64,000 bases of DNA. Origin: Flagellimonas chongwuensis. GTDB lineage: Bacteria; Bacteroidota; Bacteroidia; Flavobacteriales; Flavobacteriaceae. Positions 8,728 to 17,427 of the stretch are shown in pieces. Made by a program: the position numbers and the translations under genes. The notes below the pieces were generated by a model. It did not search any database, was not told the origin of the DNA, and saw only the letters and a program-made list of their open reading frames with translations. How positions within the stretch are numbered: the stretch's first letter is position 1; each line of letters starts with the position of its first letter. The stretch spans positions 54,658 to 118,657 of the forward strand of contig NZ_WYET01000008.1 of assembly GCF_013376415.1 (NCBI RefSeq), read 5' to 3'.

Positions 8728-9855
8728 ATGAAGATTTTATATCGAATGGTTATTGCGGCAATGGCTGTTTTAGGCCCGGTGGGCTGTAGTACTAAAAAAG
8801 AACAAGAACAGAAAGAAGTAGTTTCCAAGGAACCCTTGAGCATCATTTTTATGATTGGTGACGGAATGGGTGTGCCACAAGTCTCATCCGCCTATTATTT
8901 TGGCGACAGCTTGCCGAATTTTTCACGGTTCAAACAAATTGGGTTTCACCAAACGTCCGCAACGGATTACACTATTACCGATTCGGCCGCAGGGGCCACG
9001 GCCTTCTCGACTGGAGAGAAAACCTATAAAAGAGCCATAGGAGTGTCTTCGGATTCCCTTCCAAAAGAAACCATTTTAGAGCAACTTAAGGAGCAAGGAT
9101 ATCAAACCGGGTTAATAAGTCTCACCACCATAACACATGCAACACCTGCCAGTTTTTATGCACACGTCACAGACCGTGACATGCACGAGGAAATTGCAGC
9201 TCAGTTGATAGATGCCGAAGTCGATTTTTTTGCTGGAGGAGGTAAAAAGTTTTTCCGCCAAAGAGAAGATGGCAAAGACCTTTTTGCCGAGTTACTGTCC
9301 AAGAACTATCATTTGGATACCTTAGGGCTTTCAAAACCCGAAATAGGCAAAAGGAATGCCTATGTATTGGCGGATGATGGGATACCATCAAAAGTTGAAG
9401 GAAGAGGCGATTATTTGTCCGAAGCCACCAAAATGGCCTTGGATTATTTAGATAAGAAGGATGCACCGTTTTTTATGATGGTAGAGGGGTCGTACATAGA
9501 TTGGGGAGGCCATGCCAAAGATGCAGAAATGATGATATCCGAAGTCTTGGATTTTGATAAGACCCTCGGTGTTGTTTTGGATTATGTAAAAGCCAATCCC
9601 AATACATTATTGGTAGTTACCGCAGATCATGAAACAGGCGGTGTGAGCATAGGCAAACACTATCAGATGGACGAAAGTACCGGAGAAAAAAAGGAGGTTC
9701 CCGAAAAAGTATCGGTATATTTCAATACGGACCAGCACAGTGGCGAGTTGATTCCGGTTTTTGCCAATGGTCAGGGAGCAGAAAACTTTCAGGGAATTTA
9801 CGAGAACAACGAGATTTACCATAAAATGTTAAAAGCCATAAATCAAACAAAATGA
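8728..9855 (+). CDS. Alkaline phosphatase family lipoprotein
   Basis: The 375-residue product begins at the ATG at 8728 (MKILYRMVIAAMAVLGPVGC), with lipobox Cys20; an in-frame TTG at 8677 lies inside the upstream hairpin and is rejected. PhoA-family signatures are in order: the metal-binding IGDGMG near residue 45, the nucleophile Ser near 86 in TDSAAGATA, THATPASFYAH, the metal-site MVEGSYIDWGGHA, TADHETGG, and a late DQHSG. It should hydrolyse phosphomonoesters to phosphate in the periplasm or at the outer membrane. Because residues after the Cys are STKKEQ, lacking an immediate acidic pair, periplasmic facing is more likely than surface display. Its stop overlaps the next start (ATGA), showing translational coupling with a second phosphatase. 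Confidence 0.9.
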   Translation: MKILYRMVIAAMAVLGPVGCSTKKEQEQKEVVSKEPLSIIFMIGDGMGVPQVSSAYYFGDSLPNFSRFKQIGFHQTSATDYTITDSAAGATAFSTGEKTYKRAIGVSSDSLPKETILEQLKEQGYQTGLISLTTITHATPASFYAHVTDRDMHEEIAAQLIDAEVDFFAGGGKKFFRQREDGKDLFAELLSKNYHLDTLGLSKPEIGKRNAYVLADDGIPSKVEGRGDYLSEATKMALDYLDKKDAPFFMMVEGSYIDWGGHAKDAEMMISEVLDFDKTLGVVLDYVKANPNTLLVVTADHETGGVSIGKHYQMDESTGEKKEVPEKVSVYFNTDQHSGELIPVFANGQGAENFQGIYENNEIYHKMLKAINQTK

Positions 9856-11621
9856 GAAAAAGAACCTATTTGTTGATTATTGCCGGAGTAGTGCTCTTTA
9901 TTTCCGGAAAAGTTTTCGGCCAGAATAGTTACAAAATTCACTCACATAACGACTATGCACAAGAATTACCATTCTGGTTTGCATACAGTAGCGGAGCATC
10001 ATCCATTGAAGCTGATGTTTTTTTGAAGAACAATGAGCTATATGTTACCCATGCGGAAGAGGAAATCGTAGAAGGGTATACTTTGAACAAACTATATTTG
10101 AATCAACTCAATGATCTGGAAGCATCCGGGAAGCTTAGGGAACTTCAATTACTTATCGATATCAAGTCCGAAGCATCTACCACTTTAAAAAAACTGGTAG
10201 ATGTGTTGAAGGAGTATCCGGAATTGATATCAGATGGCAAAGTCAAATTTGTGATATCCGGCAATCGACCAAAACCTGAGGAATACAAAAACTATCCTGA
10301 TTTTATTTGGTTCGACCATCAAAATTTGGAAGAGCTAGGAACTATTGATTTGAGTAAGGTCGCATTGGTGAGCACGAGCTATAAAAACTATTCGGTATGG
10401 AACGGCTATGGAAGAATGACAGGACCGGATTTAGCCCAAGTAAAAGATGCGATTTCCAAGGCCAAGGCATCCGGAAAACCGTTTAGGTTTTGGGCCGCAC
10501 CGGATACAAAGACTGCTTGGGCACGTTTGGCCAAATTGGGAGTAGACTTTATCAATACGGACAAACCGGCACTGGCAAAACAATATTTGGACGATGTGGA
10601 CAAAAACACTTTTACCTTGGAATCGCCAGTTGAGGTTTATACACCCAAATATGAATATGATGCCGATTCCAAACCTGCCAATATCATTTTAATGATAGGA
10701 GATGGAAATGGTCTTGCCCAGATTTCTTCGGCCATGATTGCCAATAGGGGAAATCTTACTATAACATCATTGAAAAATATCGGACTGTCCAAGACCGCTT
10801 CCTATGATAATCTTATAACCGATTCGGCGGCTGGTGCCACGGCTATGGCCACAGGGCAAAAGACCAATAACCGTGCAATCGGTGTAGGGCCGGATGGCGA
10901 AAACTTATTCAATTTAACCGATGAGCTGAGCAAGAAAAATTTTAACACCGCCATAGTGTCAACGGATGCCATTTATGGTGCCACGCCCTCATCTTTCTAT
11001 GCCCACAGGGTAGAACGGGATGACACCCCGGGTCTGGTAGCGGATTTAAAACGTAGTCAGTTAAATCTTTTTGTTGCTGGTGGTGAAGGAGAGAAAAAAA
11101 ATATTGAAGAAAAATTTTCCACCACAGACCTTTCTTCTCTCAGTGAATTGGACGAACCAACAGCAATCTATCTAGGGGACAATAAGGCGCCATCCATGGC
11201 AAATGGTAGAGGAAACGCACTTCCCAAAAGTGTTGCCAAAACGCTTCAGGTTTTGGGGTCAAAGAACAATCCTTTCTTTTTGATGGTAGAAGCTGCCCAA
11301 ATTGATAACGGTGGACACTCCAACAGTACCAGCGACATTGTTCTTGAAATGTTGGACTTTGACCGTGCCATTGCTGAAGCTATAAAATTTGCAGATTCCA
11401 ATAAGAATACCCTTGTGATTATTACTGCAGATCACGAGACATCCGGTTTTGGGATAGTGGGTGGAAATCTAGAAACCGGTACAATCCAGGGCGATTTCTT
11501 AACAGTAGACCATACAGGAATCATGGTGCCCGTATTTGCTTATGGACCAGGAGCCATTAATTTTAATGGGGTTTATGAAAATACGGAGATCTTTAAAAAA
11601 ATCTTGGATTCTTTGAAGTAG
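9852..11621 (+). CDS. Fusion of GDPD/PI-PLC-like domain with alkaline phosphatase
   Basis: This 589-residue exported protein has a cleavable signal peptide ending near FGQ (residue 24). Residues 26-250 form a TIM-barrel-like domain with phosphodiesterase-type residues: H30/H32 in KIHSHNDYAQ, E53 and D55 in IEADVF, and H67 in YVTHAEE. Residues 275-589 form a complete alkaline phosphatase (IGDGNG, nucleophile Ser near 325 in TDSAAGATA, MVEAAQIDNGGHS, TADHETSG). The combination suggests that a phosphodiester is first cut to a monoester and then stripped of phosphate by one polypeptide. The N-terminal activity is inferred from a few residues; the domain could instead only bind ligand. It overlaps the preceding phosphatase gene by 4 bp and ends the operon at a strong terminator. 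Confidence 0.85.
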   Translation: MRKRTYLLIIAGVVLFISGKVFGQNSYKIHSHNDYAQELPFWFAYSSGASSIEADVFLKNNELYVTHAEEEIVEGYTLNKLYLNQLNDLEASGKLRELQLLIDIKSEASTTLKKLVDVLKEYPELISDGKVKFVISGNRPKPEEYKNYPDFIWFDHQNLEELGTIDLSKVALVSTSYKNYSVWNGYGRMTGPDLAQVKDAISKAKASGKPFRFWAAPDTKTAWARLAKLGVDFINTDKPALAKQYLDDVDKNTFTLESPVEVYTPKYEYDADSKPANIILMIGDGNGLAQISSAMIANRGNLTITSLKNIGLSKTASYDNLITDSAAGATAMATGQKTNNRAIGVGPDGENLFNLTDELSKKNFNTAIVSTDAIYGATPSSFYAHRVERDDTPGLVADLKRSQLNLFVAGGEGEKKNIEEKFSTTDLSSLSELDEPTAIYLGDNKAPSMANGRGNALPKSVAKTLQVLGSKNNPFFLMVEAAQIDNGGHSNSTSDIVLEMLDFDRAIAEAIKFADSNKNTLVIITADHETSGFGIVGGNLETGTIQGDFLTVDHTGIMVPVFAYGPGAINFNGVYENTEIFKKILDSLK

Positions 11622-11629
11622 CATATGAT

Positions 11630-11667
11630 CAAGGACATTTTTTGAACAAAGATGTCCTTGGTTTTTT
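11630..11667 (+). terminator. Intrinsic terminator of the SusCD/phosphatase operon
   Basis: A 9-bp stem, CAAGGACAT (11630-11638) with ATGTCCTTG (11652-11660), is followed by six T residues (11662-11667), 9 bp after the stop of the fusion phosphatase. Confidence 0.85.
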
Positions 11668-11726
11668 AAAGATACATTATCAAGTCAACACCCTCAGCTC
11701 TGAAATAAAATCATGAATAGGAACTA

Positions 11727-11756
11727 TTGGGAGCAGGATTAGTTTCCTTAATTTTG
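11727..11756 (+). promoter_or_regulatory. Promoter of the MscS-family gene
   Basis: TTG (11727-11729), a 19-bp spacer and TAATTTTG (11749-11756) match the Bacteroidota -33/-7 consensus exactly. The -7 element covers the in-frame GTG at 11756, so that codon cannot be the start. This supports the ATG at 11783. Confidence 0.75.
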
Positions 11757-11782
11757 TGCCATATTTCTTTCAAAGACAAACT

Positions 11783-13054
11783 ATGGACAAGGATTTAGGT
11801 CGTTTGCTTTATAACTATCTAATTGAGTTGGGAATGGCGGAAGGCATTGCCACTTACATCAATTTGATTGTGTTGATGTTGGTTGTCCTCGTCCTGGTGC
11901 TCTTGCTCGATATCCTGATTTGGAAGATTCTAAGAGGTGTTTCCGTTCGCTTGGCCAGAAAGTCCAAGAATAATTTCGATAATTTTCTGGTTGCACATAG
12001 GGTTCCGAGGTACGTGGCACACGTGGTTCCACTTACCATTTTATTGGAATTTGTACCCATAGCGTTCGAAGATTTCGATTACGCAGAGGGCATAGCACTG
12101 AAGACCATTAAAATTCTCTTTGTTCTTCTGGTCTTGGTCATATTCCGTAAGTTTTTTAAAAGTGTAAATGGCTATTTAAAAACCCGGCCCAAGTTTAAGG
12201 ACAAACCTATAAACAGCTATGTGCAGGTATTCATGATTTTTGCATGGATAGTGGGTATACTTACCATTTTTGCTATTGTAACAGGTACTACGGTTTGGAA
12301 GTTTTTTACCGCCTTGGGTGCGGCATCAGCAGTGGTCCTACTTATTTTCAAGGACTCCATTTTAGGTTTGGTGGCCAGTATTCAAGTGACCATAAACGAC
12401 ATGGTCCGCATCGGGGACTGGATTACGTTTGAAAAATATGGGGCCGATGGCGACGTGGTAGAGATCAGTTTGGCAACGGTCAAAGTCCGAAATTTTGACA
12501 TGACCATTACTACTATCCCTACCTATGCACTGATTTCGGATTCCTTCAAGAACTGGAGGGGTATGCAGGTTTCGGGGGGAAGGCGAATCAAAAGATCGTT
12601 GATTATAAGGCAAAAGAGCATTCGTTTCTTAACCGAAGAGGAACTGGAAAAGCTTAAGAAAATACAATTGGTTGAAGCTTATATAAATGCCAGAAACGAA
12701 CAGATTAAAGCCTACAATCAAGATAACAAAATCAATAAAGAATTATTGGTAAATGGAAGGAATCTCACCAATTTCGGTGTTTTCCGGAAGTATGTGACGA
12801 CCTATTTGGAAGGTCACTCTGCCATAAATAAAAATATGACTTTGATGGTTAGGCAGTTACAACCTACTCCACAGGGCATTCCCTTGGAGATTTATGCGTT
12901 CAGTTCAGATAAAAGATGGGAAAATTATGAATATGTGATGGCCGATATATTTGATCATCTGCTCGCTGCTCTACCATATTTTTCTTTGGAGCTTTTTGAG
13001 CTTCCCGTTACAAAAGAGTTCGTTCCTGTTGAGGAAGACGAACCTAAAGCCTGA
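11783..13054 (+). CDS. Mechanosensitive ion channel, MscS family (YbdG-like)
   Basis: The 423-residue inner-membrane protein has about five hydrophobic segments in its first 210 residues. The conserved pore helix and beta domain follow: FFTALGAASAVVLLIFKDSILGL, here split as AASAVVLLIFKD at about 190, then MVRIGDWITF and TVKVRNFDMTITTIPTYAL. An insertion after this domain (about residues 255-330) is what I associate with the YbdG/MscM branch rather than minimal MscS. It should open under membrane tension to release solutes during osmotic downshock. The start is fixed by the promoter that overlaps the alternative GTG. It ends 3 bp from the convergent deoD gene. Confidence 0.88.
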   Translation: MDKDLGRLLYNYLIELGMAEGIATYINLIVLMLVVLVLVLLLDILIWKILRGVSVRLARKSKNNFDNFLVAHRVPRYVAHVVPLTILLEFVPIAFEDFDYAEGIALKTIKILFVLLVLVIFRKFFKSVNGYLKTRPKFKDKPINSYVQVFMIFAWIVGILTIFAIVTGTTVWKFFTALGAASAVVLLIFKDSILGLVASIQVTINDMVRIGDWITFEKYGADGDVVEISLATVKVRNFDMTITTIPTYALISDSFKNWRGMQVSGGRRIKRSLIIRQKSIRFLTEEELEKLKKIQLVEAYINARNEQIKAYNQDNKINKELLVNGRNLTNFGVFRKYVTTYLEGHSAINKNMTLMVRQLQPTPQGIPLEIYAFSSDKRWENYEYVMADIFDHLLAALPYFSLELFELPVTKEFVPVEEDEPKA

Positions 13055-13057
13055 TTT

Positions 13058-13762
13058 TTAGGGCAAAGCGGCGGCCAAAGCAATTTTCACCATATCCTTA
13101 AAAGAACTTTCACGGGCGTGGGCCGATAATCTTTCCTTCGTCACCAATGAATCTGAAATGGTAAGGATGCTCAAAGCCTTTATGTTGTACTTTGCGGCTA
13201 TGGTGTAAAGTCCGGCTGTTTCCATTTCCACACAAAGCACTCCATATTGTGCCCAGAGTTTGTACTCCTCCGGGTCATCTACATAAAATTCGTCGGAAGA
13301 AAGTACATTGCCTGCCTTTATCGGAATTTTATGTTCCTGTGCATAATTCACTGCTTTAATAAAAAGCTCAAAATTGGCAGTGGGGGAATAATCGGAGTTG
13401 ATAAACTTTGAGTTGTTGATGCCCGAAGTGGTTGAAGCGGCCATCGCCAATACCACATCGTTTATTTTTACATTTTCTTGGTAGGAACCTGCAGAACCCA
13501 CGCGGATAATGTTCTTGACCTCATAATCTTGAATCAGCTCATGAAAATAAATCATGGCGGAGGGCATGCCCATACCGCTGCCTTGAACAGATATTCTTTG
13601 GCCCTTGTATGTTCCCGTGTAACCGAGCATACCCCGTATTTTGTTATAGCAAAAGGCATCTTCCAGAAAAGTTTCCGCAATCCATTTAGCACGCAGGGGG
13701 TCCCCCGGCATTAAGACCGTGGCGGCAATCTCTCCTTGTTTGGCTTCAATATGGGTGCTCAT
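13058..13762 (-). CDS. deoD: Purine-nucleoside phosphorylase (DeoD type)
   Basis: The 234-residue protein matches the hexameric E. coli-type PNP: N-terminal STHIEAKQGEIA, phosphate-site MPGDPLRAKWIA, RVGSAGS, VEMETAGLY, and TISDSL with the catalytic Asp. The length is standard. It cleaves purine (deoxy)nucleosides with phosphate to base and (deoxy)ribose 1-phosphate in the cytoplasm. It follows deoC with a 9-bp gap on the same strand. Phosphopentomutase would connect the two enzymes, and I do not see that gene here. Confidence 0.95.
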   Translation of the reverse strand: MSTHIEAKQGEIAATVLMPGDPLRAKWIAETFLEDAFCYNKIRGMLGYTGTYKGQRISVQGSGMGMPSAMIYFHELIQDYEVKNIIRVGSAGSYQENVKINDVVLAMAASTTSGINNSKFINSDYSPTANFELFIKAVNYAQEHKIPIKAGNVLSSDEFYVDDPEEYKLWAQYGVLCVEMETAGLYTIAAKYNIKALSILTISDSLVTKERLSAHARESSFKDMVKIALAAALP

Positions 13763-13771
13763 TACTTGTTT

Positions 13772-14404
13772 TTATTGAATTAATGATGGTCCAGATGAGG
13801 TTCCAATTCGGGATACACCGAGTTCAATATATTTTAAGGCTTCTTCACGGGTCTTAATTCCACCTGAAGCTTTTATTTTTGCGTTATCGCCAACAACTCT
13901 TTTCATGAGGGCCACATCTTGCAGCGTGGCTCCGCCCGTACCAAAACCGGTAGAGGTTTTTACATAATCCGCCTTTGCTTCAACAGCTAAACGGCACGCT
14001 ATTTCTTTCTCTTCATTTGATAGGAAACAGGTTTCAATGATTACTTTTAGTACATGGTCGCCAATGGCTTTTTTAATAGCTTCAATCTCCTCTCGAACGG
14101 CATCATAATCTTTCGATTTTAACCATCCTATATTAATGACCATATCAATTTCATCCGCACCGTTTTCAATACAGTCGACTGCTTCTTGGACCTTTGCCTT
14201 GAAAGACATGGCTCCTAATGGAAAACCCACTACGGCAGCAATTTTTATATGTGTTCCCCTCAGTACTTTTTTTGCGGAGGATACATGGCAGCCGTTAACG
14301 CAAACGGCATAAAAATTATATTCAATGGCCTCTTTGCACAATGCTTCAATATCGGTAGTGGTGGCCGTAGGCTTTAAATTGGTATGGTCAATGTATTTTT
14401 CCAA
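13772..14404 (-). CDS. deoC: Deoxyribose-phosphate aldolase
   Basis: The 210-residue DeoC/Fba-like TIM barrel has the Schiff-base lysine at residue 149 in YVKTSTGF and the second lysine at 178 in IKASGGI. The N-terminal motif IDHTNLKPTAT is also typical. It splits 2-deoxyribose 5-phosphate into acetaldehyde and glyceraldehyde 3-phosphate. It is the first gene of a two-gene deoC-deoD unit for nucleoside salvage. The neighbouring phosphatase locus could supply nucleosides from nucleotides, but that link is only suggestive. Confidence 0.95.
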   Translation of the reverse strand: MEKYIDHTNLKPTATTTDIEALCKEAIEYNFYAVCVNGCHVSSAKKVLRGTHIKIAAVVGFPLGAMSFKAKVQEAVDCIENGADEIDMVINIGWLKSKDYDAVREEIEAIKKAIGDHVLKVIIETCFLSNEEKEIACRLAVEAKADYVKTSTGFGTGGATLQDVALMKRVVGDNAKIKASGGIKTREEALKYIELGVSRIGTSSGPSLIQ

Positions 14405-14628
14405 AGGAATAATAGTGATTAAAAGCTAAAGATAACCAACATATACCATTTATTCTTCCGACAGATGGTCTAAGATTTTTAAACATATGCTGATACGGCA
14501 CACCTCTTTTCTACATATCAAAACAAACCCCCAATTTGTTAAAAATTCTTCATTGAATAGCAATGGAATTTGCTTGGAATATAGTAGTTTGCTAGGTGTA
14601 CTGAACTATGTTTAACAAAACAAATAAA

Positions 14629-15666
14629 ATGAAAAAAATTGTAACATTTGGAGAAATCATGCTCCGTTTGGCCCCCAAAGAAAACCTAAGGTTTTCTCAG
14701 GCATCAGAATTTAATGTCATTTATGGGGGAGGGGAGTCCAACGTAGCTGTATCCTTGGCCAATTATGGCCTTCCCGTGGAATTTGTTACGCGTTTGCCCA
14801 AAAATGATATTGGCGAATGTGCTCTTATGGAAATGAGAAAGCGGAACGTAGGTACCAATCATATTGCTTATGGAGGCGATAGACTTGGAATTTATTTTCT
14901 GGAAACGGGGGCCGTAAGTAGAGGGAGCAAAGTAGTTTATGATAGAGCCCATTCTGCCATGGCAGAAATTCAACCCGGAATGATAGATTGGAAAGAAGTT
15001 TTCAAAGATGCTCACTGGTTCCATTGGACGGGTATTACACCTGCAATTTCACAAGGTGCTGCCGATGCCTGCTTGGAGGCCGTTAAGGTGGCCAGTGATA
15101 TGGGACTCACCATTTCAACGGATTTAAACTATAGAGCTAAATTGTGGAAGTATGGAGTGGAACCGGAGAAAATTATGACCCCATTGGTGTCATATTGCGA
15201 TGTGATCCTCGGCAATGAAGAAGATGCACATAAACATTTTGGTATTCATCCCAAAGGACTGGATGTCCATAAAGATGGTAAGGATGTAACAGCTGAAGCA
15301 TTTTTATCAGTTTGCGAACAAATGATGGAAAAATTCCCAAGAGCCAAAAAAGTAATTACAACTTTAAGAGGTTCCATTAGCGCGTCGCACAATACATGGG
15401 CGGGGGTAATGTACGATGGGAAAAGAATGTACAAGTCGACAACCTATCAAATTACACATATTGTGGATAGAGTAGGAGGAGGCGATAGTTTTATGGGCGG
15501 TTTGATATATGGGTTGAATACTTATAATGATGACCAGAAGGCTTTGGAGTTTGCAGTTGCAGCATCCTGTTTGAAGCATACCATTTACGGTGATGCGAAT
15601 CTAGCTACAATCGCCGAGGTGGAAAAGCTGATGGAAGGCGATGCATCAGGAAGGGTGGCAAGATAG
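14629..15666 (+). CDS. kdgK: 2-dehydro-3-deoxygluconokinase (PfkB family)
   Basis: The 345-residue PfkB-family sugar kinase starts MKKIVTFGEIMLRLAP at the ATG at 14629; an upstream in-frame ATG at 14608 adds seven residues and is possible. It has the sugar-binding GGGESNVAVSLA near residue 34. The C-terminal catalytic motif is DRVGGGDSFMGG, with base Asp near residue 286. It should phosphorylate 2-keto-3-deoxygluconate to KDPG with ATP. Specificity is inferred from the family and from the cluster, which holds UxaC, UxuA and KDPG aldolase around it. It is transcribed alone, convergent with the SSS symporter gene, and ends at a bidirectional terminator. Confidence 0.88.
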   Translation: MKKIVTFGEIMLRLAPKENLRFSQASEFNVIYGGGESNVAVSLANYGLPVEFVTRLPKNDIGECALMEMRKRNVGTNHIAYGGDRLGIYFLETGAVSRGSKVVYDRAHSAMAEIQPGMIDWKEVFKDAHWFHWTGITPAISQGAADACLEAVKVASDMGLTISTDLNYRAKLWKYGVEPEKIMTPLVSYCDVILGNEEDAHKHFGIHPKGLDVHKDGKDVTAEAFLSVCEQMMEKFPRAKKVITTLRGSISASHNTWAGVMYDGKRMYKSTTYQITHIVDRVGGGDSFMGGLIYGLNTYNDDQKALEFAVAASCLKHTIYGDANLATIAEVEKLMEGDASGRVAR

Positions 15667-15684
15667 TTTTTTATTTACCTATTT

Positions 15685-15702
15685 ATACAATCGATTGTGT
15701 AA
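15685..15702. promoter_or_regulatory. LacI-type operator-like palindrome in a convergent 3' gap
   Basis: The perfect palindrome ACAATCGATTGT at 15687-15698 differs from GCAATCGATTGC only at its outer bases. It lies just after the kdgK stop and before the terminator shared with the SSS symporter gene, so it is not in a promoter position for either gene. It could be an auxiliary operator or a chance palindrome. Confidence 0.45.
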
Positions 15703-15726
15703 ATCAACCGAACAGCCATGAAAAAG

Positions 15727-15752
15727 AAAAGCCCCGTAATTACGGGGCTTTT
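15727..15752. terminator. Bidirectional terminator between kdgK and the SSS symporter gene
   Basis: AAAAGCCCCGTAA (15727-15739) is followed directly by its exact complement TTACGGGGCTTTT (15740-15752). The A- and T-tracts allow termination of both convergent genes. Confidence 0.9.
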
Positions 15753-15774
15753 CAACATATAAATTTTTCTATTA

Positions 15775-17427
15775 TTATCCAGTAAAGTAAGAAAGGATAC
15801 CTATTACTATTACCACCAAGAGCACCGAAAGTACAATATCGATAGTGCTATAACTACCTTTTGAATTTATACGATCCTCGGGAGACAGTGTTCCAAAGGA
15901 CAGTCCTTTTATGGTCGTATAGTTTGGTGGAGCGGTTGCCAAAGTAACGGCAATGCACAACGCTACGGAAAAAAGAAACATAAAGATGGCCATATGGGCA
16001 AAGTTTACCGTAGCAAACGCAAACAGAAATCCAGATAACTCTGTTCCTGCTGCAATCTCAGGTTGGTAATAAATCTCTGACCCCAAACGCAGGATTAATA
16101 AAACCAGTCCCGCCAATAATGTGGTAATGGCCGCTTTGGAGTTTACCCTTTTCCAGATGATTCCCAATAAAAATACCGTGGTTACGGGCGGTGCGATATA
16201 TGATTGCACGTTCTGTAGGTATTGGTACATAACACCACCGCCAATTTTGTCCATAATCGGGATCCAGATGATACCCAAGACAACAATAATACCAGTGGCA
16301 ATCTTACCAATGGTCAATAATTCCCGTTCAGATTTTTCTGGGCGCAATTTTTTGTAGATATCAATGGTGAAGATGGTGGAGCATGAATTGAACACAGATG
16401 CCAAAGAGCTCATCAATGCGGCCATAAGACCACCTGCGACCAAACCTTTTAATCCAACAGGCAGTAAAGTTTTTACCAACATAGGGAAAGCCCTATCAGC
16501 TCTATCTACACTAAAAACCTCAGGATTTTGAATGGTGAGTGCAAAGGCAATGATACCAGGAATCAAGAAAATCAAAATAGGCATCAATTTTAGATAGGCT
16601 CCAAAAATGGCCCCTCGTCTACCAATCTTAATATTATTGGCCGCCAAGGTACGCTGGACAATATATTGATCGGTACACCAATACCAAATTCCAACAATGG
16701 TTCCACCGAACAGCAATCCGGTCCACGGAAAATCAGGGTCGCTCATGGGTCTCCACATATTAAAATGGTCTGGGCTTACAGAGGTTACTGTTTCGTGCAG
16801 TTGTCCCCAACCACCTACTTCTTTCAGTCCAAGGTAGGTAATCACCAACGAGCCTAAAATCAGGATAACAGTCTGTAATGTCTCGGTGTAAATAACAGCT
16901 TTCATACCGCCGACAACAGTATAGATTCCTGTAAATATGACTACACCGATAGCTCCATACCAAAATGGGATTCCCAAAAGCTCGGAAACAACAATACCAC
17001 CGGCGTAAATGGTTACCGATACTTTGGTAAGCACATAGGCGACCAAAGAAAAAATGGACAAGAACCAGCGGGAACGACTATCGAAACGTTTTTCCAAAAA
17101 CTCAGGCATGGTAAATGCACCACTTCGGATGTAAAAAGGCAGGAACAACCAGCCCAACAATAGTACAATCCAAGCATGCAGCTCATAATGCGCCATTGGG
17201 GTTCCTGTTTCAAACCCTGTACCTGCTAGGCCTACCACGTGTTCCGAGCCTATGTTCGAAGCAAATATGGAGGCACCTATCACAAACCACCCTACATTTC
17301 TACCGGCCAAAAAATAGTCTTCGGTATTTTTGTTCTTTTGGGATACCACCCAAACGGCAACGCCGATCAAGGCCAAAAAGTAAATGCCCAGAACAATCCA
17401 ATCCGGCCTTTCCAAAACTGATTCCAT
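15775..17427 (-). CDS. Sodium:solute symporter family (SSS/SLC5) transporter
   Basis: The 550-residue protein has about 13 hydrophobic segments and the SSS signature: N-terminal LIGVAVWVVSQKNKNTEDYFLAGRNVGWFVIGASIFASNIGSEH, of which NTEDYFLAGRNVGWFVIGAS is the core. GLVAGGLMAALMSSLASVFNS comes near residue 330. It couples sodium entry to solute uptake across the inner membrane. The closest known types carry sugars (SGLT-like). Within this cluster it may import xylose, xylo-oligosaccharides or a hexuronate, but the substrate cannot be read from sequence. Its promoter contains an operator-like palindrome, placing it in the proposed LacI regulon. Confidence 0.9.
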   Translation of the reverse strand: MESVLERPDWIVLGIYFLALIGVAVWVVSQKNKNTEDYFLAGRNVGWFVIGASIFASNIGSEHVVGLAGTGFETGTPMAHYELHAWIVLLLGWLFLPFYIRSGAFTMPEFLEKRFDSRSRWFLSIFSLVAYVLTKVSVTIYAGGIVVSELLGIPFWYGAIGVVIFTGIYTVVGGMKAVIYTETLQTVILILGSLVITYLGLKEVGGWGQLHETVTSVSPDHFNMWRPMSDPDFPWTGLLFGGTIVGIWYWCTDQYIVQRTLAANNIKIGRRGAIFGAYLKLMPILIFLIPGIIAFALTIQNPEVFSVDRADRAFPMLVKTLLPVGLKGLVAGGLMAALMSSLASVFNSCSTIFTIDIYKKLRPEKSERELLTIGKIATGIIVVLGIIWIPIMDKIGGGVMYQYLQNVQSYIAPPVTTVFLLGIIWKRVNSKAAITTLLAGLVLLILRLGSEIYYQPEIAAGTELSGFLFAFATVNFAHMAIFMFLFSVALCIAVTLATAPPNYTTIKGLSFGTLSPEDRINSKGSYSTIDIVLSVLLVVIVIGILSYFTG

